A stretch of 5,169 bases of DNA from DASWHR01 sp036398095 (lineage in GTDB: Bacteria > Actinomycetota > AC-67): NCBI GenBank assembly GCA_036398095.1, contig DASWHR010000012.1, positions 1-5,169 on the forward strand, read 5' to 3'. Positions 5,081 to 5,169 of this stretch are shown one piece after another. A model generated the notes under the pieces. The model was given only the letters and a program-made list of their open reading frames with translations. It was not told the origin of the DNA and did not search any database. The position numbers and the translations under genes are program-made. Numbering within the stretch: position 1 is the stretch's first letter; each line of letters begins with the position of its first letter.

Positions 5081-5169
5081 ATGGCCGTCGGGGTGTACGT
5101 CGCGTGTGAGGATCCGTTCGTGGCGGATGCGGTGACGCATGCGCTTGGGCGGACCGAAGAGTGCTATGC
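5081..5169 (+). CDS. Start of a plus-strand gene, possibly a response-regulator-like protein (3' end outside window)
   Basis: From the ATG at 5081 the frame is open for 29 codons to the window edge. It begins MAVGVYVACEDPFVADAVTH and continues ALGRTEECY. A hydrophobic strand, an acidic turn, a Pro and a helix in this order resemble the first strand and helix of a receiver domain (compare the pattern VLIADDHPLVREGLRALL of NarL/LuxR-type regulators). The usual paired Asp residues would be replaced by Cys9-Glu10. The fragment is too short for a firm family call. An in-frame TAG at 5018-5020 with no other good start after it supports this ATG, although no Shine-Dalgarno precedes it. It is divergent from the exporter operon, a common position for a regulator. 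Confidence 0.45.
   Translation, partial: MAVGVYVACEDPFVADAVTHALGRTEECY

Overview
This is a compact, GC-rich bacterial chromosome segment (about two-thirds G+C by eye, with G/C strongly preferred at third codon positions). I see no mobile element, CRISPR array, tRNA or rRNA. The gene families point in different directions. A SPOR-like envelope domain and a NodI/NodJ-type ABC pair look Gram-negative, while the HAD-IB phosphatase resembles actinobacterial versions. A deep-branching high-GC phylum such as Eremiobacterota (WPS-2) would fit, but this is a low-confidence inference. Shine-Dalgarno signals are weak or absent before most starts.

Layout, left to right. Positions 1-366 (+) hold the end of a protein with a Pro/Ser-rich linker and a C-terminal SPOR-like domain. 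It meets, tail to tail with a 4-base stop-codon overlap, a TrmA/RlmD-family RNA 5-methyluridine methyltransferase (363-1646, -). This enzyme lacks the iron-sulfur cysteines typical of the RlmD branch. A 175-base gap (1647-1821) follows. It holds a candidate structured leader and, as a competing reading, a 60-codon ORF that touches both neighbouring genes through ATGA overlaps.

Next comes a tight minus-strand gene block, 4917 down to 1822, transcribed in this order: an unrecognised five-helix membrane protein (4342-4917), an ABC ATPase (3419-4330), an ABC-2 permease (2637-3422) and a membrane-anchored HAD-IB phosphatase (1822-2619). The gaps are 11, -4 and 17 bases, so it is almost certainly one operon. 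The ATPase and permease form a DrrAB/NodIJ-type exporter of unknown substrate. The first gene may be an accessory membrane subunit, and the phosphatase may act on a membrane-associated phosphorylated compound; both roles are inference. The methyltransferase may be read from the same transcript or from its own leader.

Positions 4918-5080 are a divergent intergenic region with a possible -10 hexamer for the operon and an imperfect direct repeat close to the start of a plus-strand gene (5081 to the window end). Only 29 residues of that gene are visible; they faintly resemble a response-regulator receiver.
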